A DNA stretch of 64,000 nt from Polyodon spathula. Taxonomy: Eukaryota > Chordata > Actinopteri > Acipenseriformes > Polyodontidae. This document shows, in pieces, positions 1 to 59,719 of this stretch; within the stretch, counting starts at the first letter, position 1, and each line of letters opens with the position of its first letter. Made by a program: the position numbers and the translations under genes. The stretch covers positions 63,840,678-63,904,677 of the forward strand of contig NC_054538.1 of assembly GCF_017654505.1 (NCBI RefSeq). The letters are read 5' to 3'. The notes below the pieces were generated by a model, which did no database searches, was not told where the DNA came from, and saw nothing but the letters and a program-made list of their open reading frames with translations.

Positions 1-1776
1 ACATCTATGCTTGTCTACTGTATAGTGGACATGTATAGACTTTACTGTAAACCAGTAATAAAAAATGCTTAACAAATATGTGGGTAAATTGAATGAATTT
101 CATTAACATTGCTTTGAAGACAATTTTATTTATGAATAGGATGACAGCGATCTGTTGTGAACATAACAATGGCATTATACTGTTGGTGGTAGTAGGAACT
201 TGTTTTCTTGGTTGAGCAAAATTGAGTCTTTTCATTAGGTTTACAAAACAGTATTAATTCCCTTTTTGGGAGCAGGTGAAAACAATAAAATTTTTGGGTC
301 TGAATTTGAATCAGCAAAAACGTTTTCTGTCATTTTAGCGTACTCGTCTGTGACCCTTTCCCAAATAACATATCTGAAGGTAAATGTACTGGTATTTCCT
401 GCACTAAAGCAGGAGGCGATTAGGGAGGAGTCAGCTGACTGAGCAGTGTTGTTCTCGCTTGTTTTTACATCACAAGATAATTTTATTATGTCTGCTTGGT
501 GATATTAAAAATGCCTGTGGACGAGGTGAAACAAGAGATAACTCAGGGTTTTTATATCATGTAGTGGATAATAGTTTGAGAGGTAAATCAGAAGTGTAGA
601 ATTCTTCTGGAATCATAACGAATGAAAACATGAACATGTGACTGGATTCATTGCTTGTAAAACCTGTCATGTTTTTGTGAACGAGAACCACAAAACTGGT
701 ACACCTCTTCAAAAGTATAGGTGTAGCTCCCTTTCAACTGGTGGCACAAAAGGAACAGACAGGTATTTTATAGTAAAGTAAGTAGAGATAGTTAACATGT
801 TACAATGCTAAAATATATCCAGACCACTAAAGAAATATACCACGCTGTATAGCCTATAAACTGTTGAGAATGGAAGATTTATCTGCGTGAATGTGAGAGT
901 GTCAGTCAGCGCAGGCAGCAAAACTTTCAAAGCTCATGTTTCTGCATGTGAAGCAATCAACAATGTATGATTTCTGTGTGAAATTAAGTTGTTTATTTAT
1001 TTTTTTGTTCACTGAGTTAATTCTGTATAATGTACATTTGTTAACTTTTGCTATTTAAACCGTCAAACTAGACAGTATAAGCCAATACCTAAAAATATAG
1101 ACAACAGTTTGTGGTTGGGTTGTTTTCGTAAAAATAATGCTGTAGTTATTTTATTAATTCTTATTTCAATAAAACCATACGAGTTGTACCGAGATTGTAG
1201 TACAGTGCTGTACACTGTAATTGATTCATTCTCTGCAGTCCTTTCAACAGTTTTCATAAGGACACTTAATTATAATGTTAGCTCTATGTCTTTTAAGAAA
1301 AATCTGGTAAACTCACCAGTGTACATGTATATCTAACCCTAATATAACCTTTATAATAATACCTAGTTAATTCAAATATAGCTGCTCAACCAGATTACAC
1401 TAATTCAAATAAATTAGTCTAGTCTTTTTAGTTACAACTAAGCCTTGTGAAATAAAGCCTAGCTCAACCACTTACTTACTACTGGCAGACAGGCAGCTGA
1501 CACTGTGTGACAAGGCCCTTATCTTTTATTCGCTTTCAATAGGCAACATTGGGGAAGTAAATATATTTATCAGGCATTTTTTTCAACTTTACAAGAAAGA
1601 CGCAAGGTCACCAGCAGATGGCAATTATAAGCTATTAAACATGATAAAACAAAAGATTTTTTAGCTACATTAAACTCATCGCTGCAATTTCTATAACTTC
1701 TACCACCTTTATTATTTAACTTAAACCATGTGGTTTTAAAATCTAATGTTTGTCATGAGCTACAAATACAGCCAAC
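1..1776. other. EML6 intron, no further exon recognised
   Basis: AT-rich intronic sequence downstream of exon q. I looked for the expected next EML6 exon in reverse complement and did not find it. No transposon ends, RNA gene or long reading frame was recognised. Confidence 0.6.
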
Positions 1777-48319
<46,543 letters not shown>

Positions 48320-48637
48320 AGCGATGGGCACCAGTATCAATATTTTGATATTATATTGTTTGATATCGATAATAATTTCCATATTGGGATATCGTGGGTT
48401 ATTTTAACCCTTTTGCTTCAATAACCTTTTCCACAAAACTTGAGAGGTTTTGGTGAAATAAACATGGTGTATCTAACTACTAGCTAAACATCAGTTTTCT
48501 TGACTTTTTAACAAGAATATCACTTGCTATGCTGTAATGGATTTTTAAATAAATATTAAATATTAAATATATATAAGTTATATTTCTGTGTTTTGGATAC
48601 ATTCGATATTATCGATATCAAAACACATCCATCACTA
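48320..48637. mobile_element. candidate hAT-type MITE with TATCGATA-rich body
   Basis: Left end TAGCGATGGGCACC and right end, reverse complemented, TAGTGATGGATGTG. Both lead into ATCGATA/TATCGAT motifs (GATATCGATAATAA; ATTATCGATATC). Resembles fish hAT MITEs with GATGGGC ends. No clean target duplication found, so low confidence. Confidence 0.35.
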
Positions 48638-51087
48638 AATAAATGATATCTTTAGGAAGATGGTAAGAAGATAAAGATTTATTTCACATCAAATTTATTT
48701 CAGACTCAAAAAACTCAATTTAAAATCTAGCATGCTGAGTCACCATACCAGCAAGTGAGGTGCAAGTCCAAAAATTAAACTAGGGAGCTCTGAAAAAGAT
48801 GAAGAAATAGAAACAGACGAAGAAGAAATACTTTGCTAATATTCTCAACGGGTCCTTCAAATTCAGTGTTTGTTGGATGCTTGCTTGAGACGTATTTGAA
48901 AATGATTGTTATGATTGCTAAACATCTAATAGTGAAGTTTCTGATTTCAGTTTTATGCAGTATAAGTAAGTTAATGTAATTGACTTTCAGTTAAAATAAA
49001 CCAATTGGTATGACTCAGATGATTGAATTGAGAGTAATGGACTATTAATACAATTACAGTTAGCACAGAGCACATACTGCTCTTATATGTGTACCTGTTT
49101 TTTTTTCTGTACCTGCTGTCAGAAAACTACACTGTGATTTCTCAAAAAGATCTGGCAAGGTAAGGGATAAGCTTAGGAAATCTTTATAATCTATCTGGCA
49201 GGTAGCTATAGTCATAAAGGCTTCTTTAATGAGGGTCTAATACAAGGAAATGAGACTCCATAGCAAAAGCATAGCAAAGTCTAATAAAGAATATGGGTGA
49301 AACCGTTTAAAGTGGTCCTACACAGTCAAAATAGAAAATTCATATTTTACCGATATCATACATCACTTGAAAGCTAGAAGTCTCTAGTTTATGAATTTCC
49401 ACTTTTCAAGATGAACAGGTTAAGTCAACACTGAAAAATACAGGTATCTTGACCTTCTATCAAGGTTGTTTTGATAATATAATTTCAGCTGATATTTTCA
49501 GTGTTCATCAGGCTGGGAAATTACAATTGTAGGACATGTGTCATTTTTTTAATAATATTTTCCTTATTGACATTTTTTTTTTTTTAAACTGTAAATGTCC
49601 GTCATGTTTTTTTTTCACAAAAAGTTTTATTGCAGTAAAGTATGACAGATAGACACTTGCATTTTTAAATGCAAAGCACATTTGTGGCTACCAACAGCTT
49701 GGTAAATTTGCTTAATTTTTTGCCTGTCCTTAATACTTTATTTTGCTGTGACGGACGTCACGGGATCAGGGAATGATCCCCAACCAGTATAGCAAGGGTG
49801 TGTAGCGCAGCGCACTCTGATAGCAGGACCCTCCTTTTAGTGGAGGTAGCACTCAGCCACCTGTAGGATAATCTTTATTTTCTAGCTGGGTTTTCACTGT
49901 GTTTTATTTTTTAACTGTTTTGTTGCCGTCTCCCCTGTGCCATGTGGTCTTACCATTGTTGACATGGTCAATGCTCATTTCTGCTCAGTGCTGTCACTGC
50001 TGGTACCTTGGTGGCGACACCTTGTAACTACAGCTGACTAGCTGTGCCTTCAATGTCGAGCGCAATTTCTGTGTCAGGCTGCTTAATACAGTGAACAACG
50101 CATGCATCCCGTCCACACTGATGTATTTCTTAATTCCCTGCAACACATTAATCAGACTAGTTAGTAATCAATTACAGTCTATAAAGGTTAGAAATGGTGC
50201 TCCTGAGAAAACGCTGTATGCTGGGAGAATGGTACTGTACATAATTTGACATAAAAAAGGTGGACTTTTTAGACACACGCTGTCTATAATATGAGGGCTA
50301 ATTAAAATCAAGGTTAATCAGACCCAGTATAAGGTCAGCATGGTGGGAATTAACTTAATCTGAACCTAATAAAGAAAGTCAATTTTTTAGGGGAACACTT
50401 TAACCACAGAACTACCAGTGGGGGTGAAAACAGATCCTATTTGTAAGTGAAGTTCAACAAGGGTTAAACACAGCACTGTGTTGTTTGTCTCAAAACAGTT
50501 TCTGTTACATTATTTCTGAGATAGAAAATGTTGCATTGTATGCAATCATAATAATAGATTCATGGATTTGTTACAAATTTTTAATGCATGTTGGGTGTTG
50601 GTCATCATCCCTAAATAAACACACAAACCTACTGCTCTACGTTTTCTGATATGAGTAGCTAAACTGGAATTTCCACACAAGAGCTGGTACACAGTACATA
50701 ACGAAAAACAATGTCATATTAAACTGCTAGAAGGTCATTCTTTTTTTTTTTTCACAAGAAAGTACTCCTGAGGGTAATGCATGGGTATCCCACTGAGCAC
50801 AGCATTTCATTCATCGACTTCGTGAAAGTGGAACTTCTTCAGCGTGAATCATTATTATTAACTCCTGGGAGTGGTAGGCTATTTCTCTTCCTGGAGCCAT
50901 ACTTCAAACAGCAGTACAAACAAGAGGAATCCAAAAAGTCAGGTGGCAGCAAGCAGTAGGGGCTGTGCCAATTATTTGATTTACAACTTCTTTTCTTTAA
51001 GGTGTATTGGACAAACTTGTATTTAATATGTGAAATGTGATAGTATTATAACATTTTAAATGATATTTACACACACAACAATGGTAC
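48638..51087. other. putative EML6 intron 1, part 2
   Basis: Mostly unremarkable. A GC-richer patch at 49747-50120 begins TGTGACGGACGTCACGGG and could be an LTR or other retroelement scrap, but no end or target duplication was found. A 60-codon open frame at 50777 has no recognisable relative. Confidence 0.4.
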
Positions 51088-51089
51088 TA

Positions 51090-51240
51090 CAGTGCTCCCT
51101 CGCTATAGGGTCTTGGGGGAGACACAATTTGAGCGTTATAACCAAAGAGCGTTATAAACAGGGGAGGGGGTGGGGAGCACTGTGGGAGACAACACGCATC
51201 TGACTAAAATACAAAATAAAATAACTCCCTCTCTATAATT

Positions 51241-51334
<94 letters not shown>

Positions 51335-51932
51335 TATATTCATATATAGTGAAGCAAAAATTTTACTTTCCGTGAATGAACCATGCATAAAGCAACATGT
51401 AAATCAACGCTATATTTTTTATTAAAAAAAAAAAAAAGGTAGCATTCCCGCTCATGGATCATTTTAATTAGCAGTTTTTAAACTATAAATAGCCTGGCTA
51501 AACAGCATCAGGAGTTCAGTTCAAAGCAACAGACAAGCAAACCAACTGCGAGAAGGAGAGTGGGTCGGAAGAGGGGAAGAGGGAATGGGCTCGCCCCAGG
51601 TTTGTTTCCCAGAGAAAGCTGCAGCTCATCTCACAGCAAAAAAGTAAATACATTAGGAAAGACAACCACGTAATAGGCCTAATATTTATTTAGTTATAAA
51701 ACGAATGCTGAATAAGATGTCTGTCTTATAAAGTGCCAGCGCAGCTTTTCTTCTGTTCAGATACCGTATCAAAAGGGAGAGACAGAAACGGAAGTTAGAC
51801 TGAGAAGTTGTTTACAGTTTGAACACCGGTACTGTATTAACTGTAGAAATATTGCATGAATCACTGGTATAGGGACTGGAGGACATACTGTAGCAGCATT
51901 ATAACTGAGAGCCTTATAGCGAGGGAGCACTG
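51090..51932. mobile_element. pogo/Tigger-like non-autonomous element (843 bp)
   Basis: Perfect inverted ends CAGTGCTCCCTCGCTATA and TATAGCGAGGGAGCACTG with TA on both sides (51088-51089 and 51933-51934). The second-tier motif GCGTTATAA near the left end agrees with ATTATAACTGAGAGCCTTAT near the right. No transposase. The body contains (AT)n arrays at 51242-51340. Ends and TA duplication fit the Tc1/mariner superfamily, pogo/Tigger branch. Confidence 0.85.
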
Positions 51933-53416
51933 TATAGCATTACAATGTTGACTGCACGATTACACTATTATACTTTATACAGCAACATTCCACTGGCTAA
52001 AATAATGCTTACTGTACATAATACCAAAATAAATAAATAAATAACAATCAAGGTACTATTTGACAAAGTTTCAATAAGTAGCTCTTTTACAGGAAGTATA
52101 ACATACAAGTACAGTATGCATAATTTCCAAACAGGCAACATAACAGCATACAGATTATAATGAATCAACATATAATGTCTTCATTGGACAACTATACAAC
52201 TAAATAAATGATTACTTTAAGTAACATATCATATTAAATACAATACATACCTCCTGGTCCTGGTATACGTAGATACATGAATTGATGCTTGCCCTTACCA
52301 AAGACCCCTGTAGCTACACTTACTTACACTACACTTAGTAGTACAGTAGGACAGCAAAACGACTTGAGAAGCAGTTAGGCCTGTGGGTTAGACAGTAATC
52401 TTGAGGTAAGAGTGGTAAATTATTGATCTCCTGGTACACATTGTAATTATTTTAAGCCTGCTTGACCTTAAAATACAATCAGTCTTGCTACAGAAGGTTT
52501 TTGAAAACTGTAAAGATATATAGTGCAAAGGCACAATTCTATTAACTTTAACTGCAGGGAACTAATGGGTGGGATTGTAAGTTTATGTTTATAACAGCAA
52601 GGTTATTTATTAGGATTCAATTACAAAAACACATTATTGAAGAATGGCAATGCATGTGTTTATGCAAGTTTAACGGTATTTTTCAACGGGTTTTATTAAA
52701 CAAGAAATCCCACTGATATGATAACATAGCAATGACCCTCATCTCCTGGTACTCTATGCAACTGTATTTCACACCAGGGACCTTGACAAATGAAAAGCAA
52801 AAAAAATGCATAATTAATCACATTGTAAATGTTTCTCAAAATACACTGGCATCACACAATCTGACTTAGATTCTCCTGGTAATGGACTCAACGCTCACTA
52901 CCATCTGTTCTGCTAACACGGCTGTGTGGAGTTGAACCTTTCAGGCCAGTGACCGCTCAACACTGCGAGATTCTCTTTTGCTGCAGGAGACTTCAGCCCT
53001 GTAATTATTTCTAGCAAATCACATTTTTTTATAATTTAAATGTATCATTTACTGATGCTGTATGTAAAATGTTCCTGGTTGGTTTCATTTAAATAAAAAA
53101 TGTTACATGAGCTTTCTTCCGATATACGCAGAGAATGTAACAAATTAATCACAAACATTTAAATATCAACAACATGAAGATAACTGTGTACTTATTACAA
53201 GAATAAAAACATCTTAACACTTTAATAAAGTGGCTCTTGAGATATGTCCTCCAAATGACCTACAGTGTGATGTGTTTCCTTGGCAACAGGAGCACAGGGT
53301 GCATTTGTTTATGTGTTAATTACATTATTTAATACAATTTTACATTAGAGGCTGTCTTGGGGAACCATTACCATGGACACTTTTTAATGAATGTATTTTT
53401 AGATGTACAAATGTAA

Positions 53417-53417
<1 letters not shown>

Positions 53418-53480
<63 letters not shown>
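53418..53480. repeat. (ATT)n microsatellite
   Basis: About 21 ATT units directly adjoining the left end of the TIR element at 53481. Confidence 0.95.
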
Positions 53481-53481
<1 letters not shown>

Positions 53482-55708
53482 GAGCCTTTTCACATACGGT
53501 TCACTTGGAAACTCTTGTATTCACATATGCATCTCAGTGCAAAAGAACCTGGTTCACTTCAAAGACAACTCAGTCCTTTTTACTGGTTCACGTCAACACT
53601 TTTCTGAACCAAGTTCCTTCTGCATTCACACTGAACTTGTGGAAACTAACTCCTCATGTCAGATGACACACCTGTCACAAATACGTGTGAATACCACCCA
53701 AAAACAAAACAAATAAAGAGGCCTGTCAATTTAAGCATACTTCATCATTTTTCCTGATTTCATTTTTTTTAGTCAGTCGTCTTAAGCCTTCTTTACTGCT
53801 AACCATAGGTTTACTGTGCTTGCCAGTACTTTTATCTGGGAATGTTATCAGTTCCATCATTGGGTAGACTATTATTCTGTTTTCTCTTACATTTTTATGA
53901 TAAACTATGTAGGATGCACGATGATTAGGGCTTCTGATTGAAATCGGTGTATAGCCAATAAACACCATAAAACAATGGAAAAACACTGGAAATGGTTACT
54001 CAATTCACAAAACAAAAACAAACTACCTTTCCATGCAGTTGGGCAATGTCCCTCCTTCCTAACTCATATCTATCACTGATTCGTTCTGAAGACTTTAAAC
54101 CCACCCCAACTACTGAGTGGCAGCAAATTCTACATTTCTATTGGATACTCCACCTGCGAGATTTAAAACAAGATTACAATTATAGTAGAAGGCTTGCTCG
54201 CGGGATTTAAAGCTACATTACAGTTAGATAATGAGAATTTAAAACAAAATTGCAAATTGTTGCAAAATGTAAAAAAAAGCCAGGACACAAAACCCCAGAA
54301 AAATGTGCCTGTGACCATACGGATTTTGTTGTAGAAAACAGCAAAGGAAAGAAGGTAAGCGCGCAAGTACTGTTGAGTTACTACTAAGTGTGACAGAAAA
54401 AAATGGCCAAGCATTTTGGAAAGTAACTGAATAATCATCCAGTACATAAAAAGCAAAAGCCTTGAAAAAAAAAAGATTTACAATAAAACTCAAAAATAGT
54501 TAAAAATAAGCACCGAAAAATGAAATTAATAAAAAAAATGAAAAACAGAAGCCGTAATTAATGATACTGATAATATTTGTATACATCTAATTGCTTGTAC
54601 TATTTCTGTTTAACTTGTATTATTATGATTACAAAATGCATATGAATTGTATTAACATTAAATGAGTTCTTGCGACCAACGATGAGTTGTTTTCACAAAA
54701 AAACACTATTTTCTAGTTTCAAATACAGTAATCTGTCATGTACCTGCCCGTCACATATGCGCCCTAACCGTTTATCTGCCTTGATCAAGCTCTTCAGCAA
54801 CGTCATCCACATGTACAACTATAATGCAAAATGGCTACAGTACAGCTAAATCAAGTTTTTTTTTTTTTTCCCCATAAACCTATGCATTTTGCTACTATGC
54901 AAATTATCTGACACTAATGCAAGTGCATACATCACTAATCCTTTGTATCTTTCTAAACAAGGGATTTAGGGGAGCTCCCTAACAAAAGCTGAATCGCAAA
55001 ACAATAATTGAGTGAATACTGTAATTGTTACAGCTGTGTATAATGTAATTTAAAAAAGGGCTCATTTATCCAACATTTTACTGTACAGCATACACACATA
55101 GAAAGCAACTATACCACACACAATGAAGAAATTGATAATCTTTGCACCGCATTAGAAATAAATAAACTAGTTGATTGTAAGTGGACCTATACTGTGTGTT
55201 TAATGTTATATGAATAATATCTGTTGCTTCATGTAGCTTGCTAGTGCCATCATCTTTGCCTTCCAATTGCCTGTCATGTTTTAGCTTTTGTTTCCATACT
55301 TTCAATAACATTTTTAGGATGAGCGCAAGGACGATTGAGTCTAAACTGTCATAAAATAGAAATCTGTTTTTGACTTGTTGAGATTTTCCACTTCCTCTGA
55401 ACAGATCTGAGGTCTCTTATTTTCGTTTTTTCCAATTGAGTGCACTTCAATATCCTGAGCACTCCCCAAGGTAAAAGAACACGTAGTACACAATGTGACA
55501 TAGGTAAAACTTGATTGCAAAAGGAACTGCTGTGCTTTCAAATTGCACTGCAACAAACAACAAACAAACTCAGAACTTTTGCCCAAACGGACGGAGACCA
55601 CCTCTTAGGAAAGACTTCATTTCAAACAAACTCTGAACGGGACTGGGTTCTTTTGGAGCATTTACATATTTGAAAAAATCAGCCCAAATGAAAGTGTGAA
55701 TGCACCCT
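53481..55708. mobile_element. unclassified TIR element (about 2.2 kb)
   Basis: The left end reads AGAGCCTTTTCACATACGG, TTCACTTGG and, about 45 bp later, GCAAAAGAACCTGGTTCA. The right end, reverse complemented, reads AGGGTGCATTCACACTTTCA, TTTGG and then CCAAAAGAACCCAGT. The diverged inverted repeats reach about 90 bp. No transposase is recognisable in the broken frames inside, and no clear target duplication was found. It might be PIF-Harbinger- or hAT-like. Confidence 0.5.
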
Positions 55709-57491
55709 AAATGTACTATAAGGATACCACTTATGACTATAAATAAAACCTTCAGCTATTAATAGCTAATATGCCCTTTACATTAGCAAGAACTGGCAGG
55801 AAACTATTAAGTCAGTTTTTTAAATAATTATTTCCTCCTACATTTCAGAAGGAATATGGTTTGGAACAGGTTGGATTTTAGGATATAGGTTGTGTTTGTA
55901 CACAATACAGTAGGTATTGCCAATGTAGGCTAATTACCACAGTGTTGGATATGCCTCTCTATTTCGTATGGCATTTAAAAGAAATGTACCGAGTTTACAG
56001 CTGTATATTGAGCTTGAAAAAGATTCAATGACGTCTGGGGTCGTCAGATGGATTCCATTTTTACCTCCTGCAAAAGTGTGTATTGGGCAGTGATTGGTGA
56101 TGTGAGTCATGGATTACACTTCACTGCAGTCACAGGGCACTCCTTAATTCCTCACTCATGGAGGAGGAGTTCGCACCTCACATGTGTTGTTCGAACTTGG
56201 TTAAGTGCAGTCCAGTGTCTTCGAGACAAGGAGAAGCCAGGTTGTTCCTTCGTTGGATCTTCAATAAGTGTCTTATTAGAGACATTGCATGTTGACCTGC
56301 ATTGAGGCATAGGTCGAGAAAGGTTTCCTAGACTTTAGGCAACTGGGTGGTGGTGATTTGATGTCTTGAGGTATTGATAGGTCTGGGTCTGCTATAATAT
56401 TGTACCATTGGAGTAAGGCAGCGCCTCGTCTGATGTTCAGTAGCGGGATATTGTATATGTAAGAAATAACTTTTGAGACCAAGGGTATTTCCTGGGGATT
56501 AATGACTGGTTGGAAGAATGGGTGGTGAAGCCTTCATTTAAGTTGCTACACTGATCGCTCCTTCCAGATACAGTAAGAATTTAATTTTTAGCACCCCAAT
56601 TATATAGTTGTGCATTAACCACATTCTTTGCAGTTTCTGTATTTATTTGGCTACATAAGCTACTTGGGAACCAGCAATGCGTGCAACTTTAGCTGAGTGG
56701 CACGGACAATCTTCCACTGTCAAAAAAAACCCCTAAAACAACTTTTACAGTGTCTTGCCACATACACAGCTTTTCAGAAGCATCTGCATCCTGCTTCTCC
56801 AGTAAGGTCTGTATCATCTTCAGACTATATGAACTGTAGGGCTTTTGTTTTATCATTTGGACTTGCATTGCAGTGCATTTTATCAGTTCAGAGCATTGAC
56901 TATAATTTTTGTTTTTGAAACATACAATAAAAATACAGTATACTAAAAAAAAGGAGCTATAACATGAACTTGAAAATAAAATCCTGTTTTGTTTTTTGTT
57001 TTTTTTAAATAAACTCAGGAGCAATTCGTTTTAGATTATTTTATTTTGTTAGCTCTATACTTATAGTGACAATTTTGATTGGTTCACTCAGATTATCTTG
57101 TTTTCAATTGTACTGCAGCCAGGAGATAGGTAAGCATTTGACTTGTCAACTGTATAGTCAGCAGCAAACCAGTCTGTAAAATAACCCCCCACCTTAAAGC
57201 TCAATTTCTCATATCAGAATCAAAAAGGAGCAATACAGATTCAATCTTACTAATAACATTCTGAAAGGCCACCCTGCTTTGGAGTGTTGAAATAAACTTT
57301 GGTTAGGTAAGAGACAATGGTAATTTGATGTGAGAAAAAATCTTTATCCTATATTTAAACTTTGTTGGGATTTCCAAGTACACTTTCCCTTTCTAGTCTT
57401 TGAAAGCTGTTACAGTAAATCAATGAAAATACCTTAGGACTGGGAATCAACTCTGCTCAACGTTCAAGATTAGGCATTACAAACAAATACT
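55709..57491. other. putative EML6 intron 1, part 3
   Basis: No gene or element recognised. Open frames of 60-110 codons here have no recognisable content. Confidence 0.45.
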
Positions 57492-57827
57492 GTAGGGGTA
57501 GCCAAACCTGGTCCTGGAGAGCCACAATCTAGCAGATTTTATAAGTAACCCTTAATCATCTGTTTCTAAAGACTTGGAACAATTTAATTTGAACTAGCTA
57601 AGCAGTAACTGTTTCAATTTAAGTAGCAATGTGTTCAATTAAGTAATTTTTAGATAATTTGGAATTAAAATGTGAACACCCTACAGCTCCTGATTTAATT
57701 GAACAATTTAACTTGCTAAATTGACCAACAACTTACATTCTTCAGAAATCAAACAAATTGATAATTGAAGGGTTACCTATAACAACCTGCTGGATTGTGG
57801 CTCTCCAGGACCAGGGTTGACCAAATT
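57492..57827. mobile_element. hAT-type MITE (GGTCCTGGAGAGCC ends)
   Basis: Inverted ends of about 45 bp: GTAGCCAAACCTGGTCCTGG, then AGAGCCACAATCTAGCAG at the left, and the matching CTGCTGGATTGTGGCTCTCC and AGGACCAGGGTTGACC at the right. Sub-terminal GGGTTAC / GTAACCC is also inverted. No coding capacity. The ends resemble the CAGGGGTGGCCAAC type common in fish hAT MITEs. Confidence 0.75.
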
Positions 57828-58790
57828 CTTCTGGACAGCAAAAATATAAAGTACACCTTCTTTCAGATCTTAAACCTAATGAGTTGTCGGCATTCAAGGA
57901 TGTGCTGTATGTCAGAGCAGCATCAGAGTAAAGCAGGAAGAGACCAGTCCAACTATTAGTGTTTCGACGTATTTGTCCTGCTGTTTGCCTTTGCTGTAAT
58001 TAAAGCTGAGTGAACATCTGAAGAGCATGTGGAATGGTCTATAGTAGCTTTTCACAGTTTTGATGAGGTACAGTTGCGACAAGCACTGTTTGAAATGGTT
58101 TATTTACTGTATGGGCTTGTTCATTTGTTTTAGTTCCTATAGGTTATGCTTTTTTATGTATAGCTAAAAATGGATTCATGTTTTATTTCCGTGCGGTGAC
58201 ACAGCCGTGACATGTAAATTCAAAAACGAAGCTTTGCAATTCTACAGTTTATTATTGGTGTTGCAAATATTTTAATGCTTGATGTTTTTGAATAATTACT
58301 ACAAGATATTCAGCAATAGAAGTTATACAATTATATATTTGTGAATATAGCTATTAATGAAAAATTACATAATAAAATCAGTTGTTTTGGTTTCAGAGAT
58401 TAATAAAAATAACTAATTTTGTAATTTACTATTTAAAAACAAACAAACAAAAGATAATTTAGCATTGGGCAGCTTACAAGTTTAGTATGTATCATTTTCA
58501 ACATGAAGAACAAGAAGAGAATGTGTGTTTCGGAAATGAATCGGACAATTACCTGTCTCGGAAGTGATGAATAGCAAATTTCAAGCTAAGAGTCAAGGGG
58601 AGACATGCTTAGAAATTAATCCCACACTGAAACATGGTTTAGTTTTGTCTTTATGACTTGTTCAATGGTCACAATTAAGTTATTTATACATGTTCCAATA
58701 GTTGCTTGCCATATTTGATAAGCATGCATTGCAACACAAACACCACATTTCTGTTAAACTATCAATAAACATAATATTGGACGACTAGAA

Positions 58791-59711
58791 CAACGTTTCC
58801 CAAAGGCGGCCACCAGCAGGATTTTGTGTGGCCACAGCAGCTCCCCTAATCAACCTCTACGTTAATTGCTGCTGCTATCTAGCTTTCATTCAGCACAGTT
58901 CATGATCCTTGCATTCTGATTCCTTATTCTACTTCTGTTTCTGTTAGCTGTGAAGAGGAAAAGTATTGAATTCTGATGGTATATTTAACTGAATACGAAA
59001 TGCTTTTCAGTCTATAGCAAACAGTGATTACATCAGCTAAGGGTAACCGTTAACCCTCAAGCTTCTGCATAACATTACAACCCACCCTTAGGCCATCACT
59101 TCTGATAACAATGGCTCTGTTTTGATCTTCTCTTAGGCTATACCCTATCTCATTGTCCTACTGAACTTTCTGGTAGCACAACTGTAAAATGCACCAGACA
59201 CACCCTATCTTCAAGCTTGTAAAAATCTGGTATAAATATCTACTGAAACTCCATTTGTGTTAACAGTCTTTCCTAGAATCGTCCTCTGTATATATTGATC
59301 TATCTGTTCTATCTGAGCTGATAGTCAATCTGAATCCAAAAGTCTCTTTGGATAGCTGAGAATAAATCCACTACAGCTGCTATTGGCCAGCACTGCATGT
59401 TGATTGGCCAAGCTTTTATTCTGATCAGATTTAATTTTGGCATGTGTCACAAATCTCTGCCCATTTTGCTTTGTGTCAGTGCTCACTGGCCCAACTTGAA
59501 AGGTAAATGTTATGTATAGTGATCCAGTAAAGAGTTGAAAGGGGCTGCTGTATTTTTTAAATGAGAAACAATGTGGCTTTATTATAGAAATTCAGAAGTG
59601 CATATGTCTAAATGTTATTTGTTTTTCATATGATAAACTTACAGTAGTATTTCCCAGAAGTATTTGCAGTGCTACCACCAAAAAACAAACAAATGTGTTT
59701 GAGAACCACTG
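58791..59711. mobile_element. hAT-type non-autonomous element (921 bp)
   Basis: Left end CAACGTTTCCCAAAGG and right end GTTTGAGAACCACTG, the reverse complement of CAGTGGTTCTCAAAC. The ends are flanked by GACTAGAA (58783-58790) and CACTAGAA (59712-59719), an 8 bp duplication with one mismatch, as expected for hAT. No transposase seen. Confidence 0.75.
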
Positions 59712-59719
59712 CACTAGAA

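Noticed and set aside
49747..50120. Possible LTR beginning TGTGACGGACG
   Set aside because: No matching end, target duplication or internal coding region could be located.
50777..50959. 60-codon frame, briefly considered a small gene
   Set aside because: No splice context, no recognised relatives, single isolated frame.
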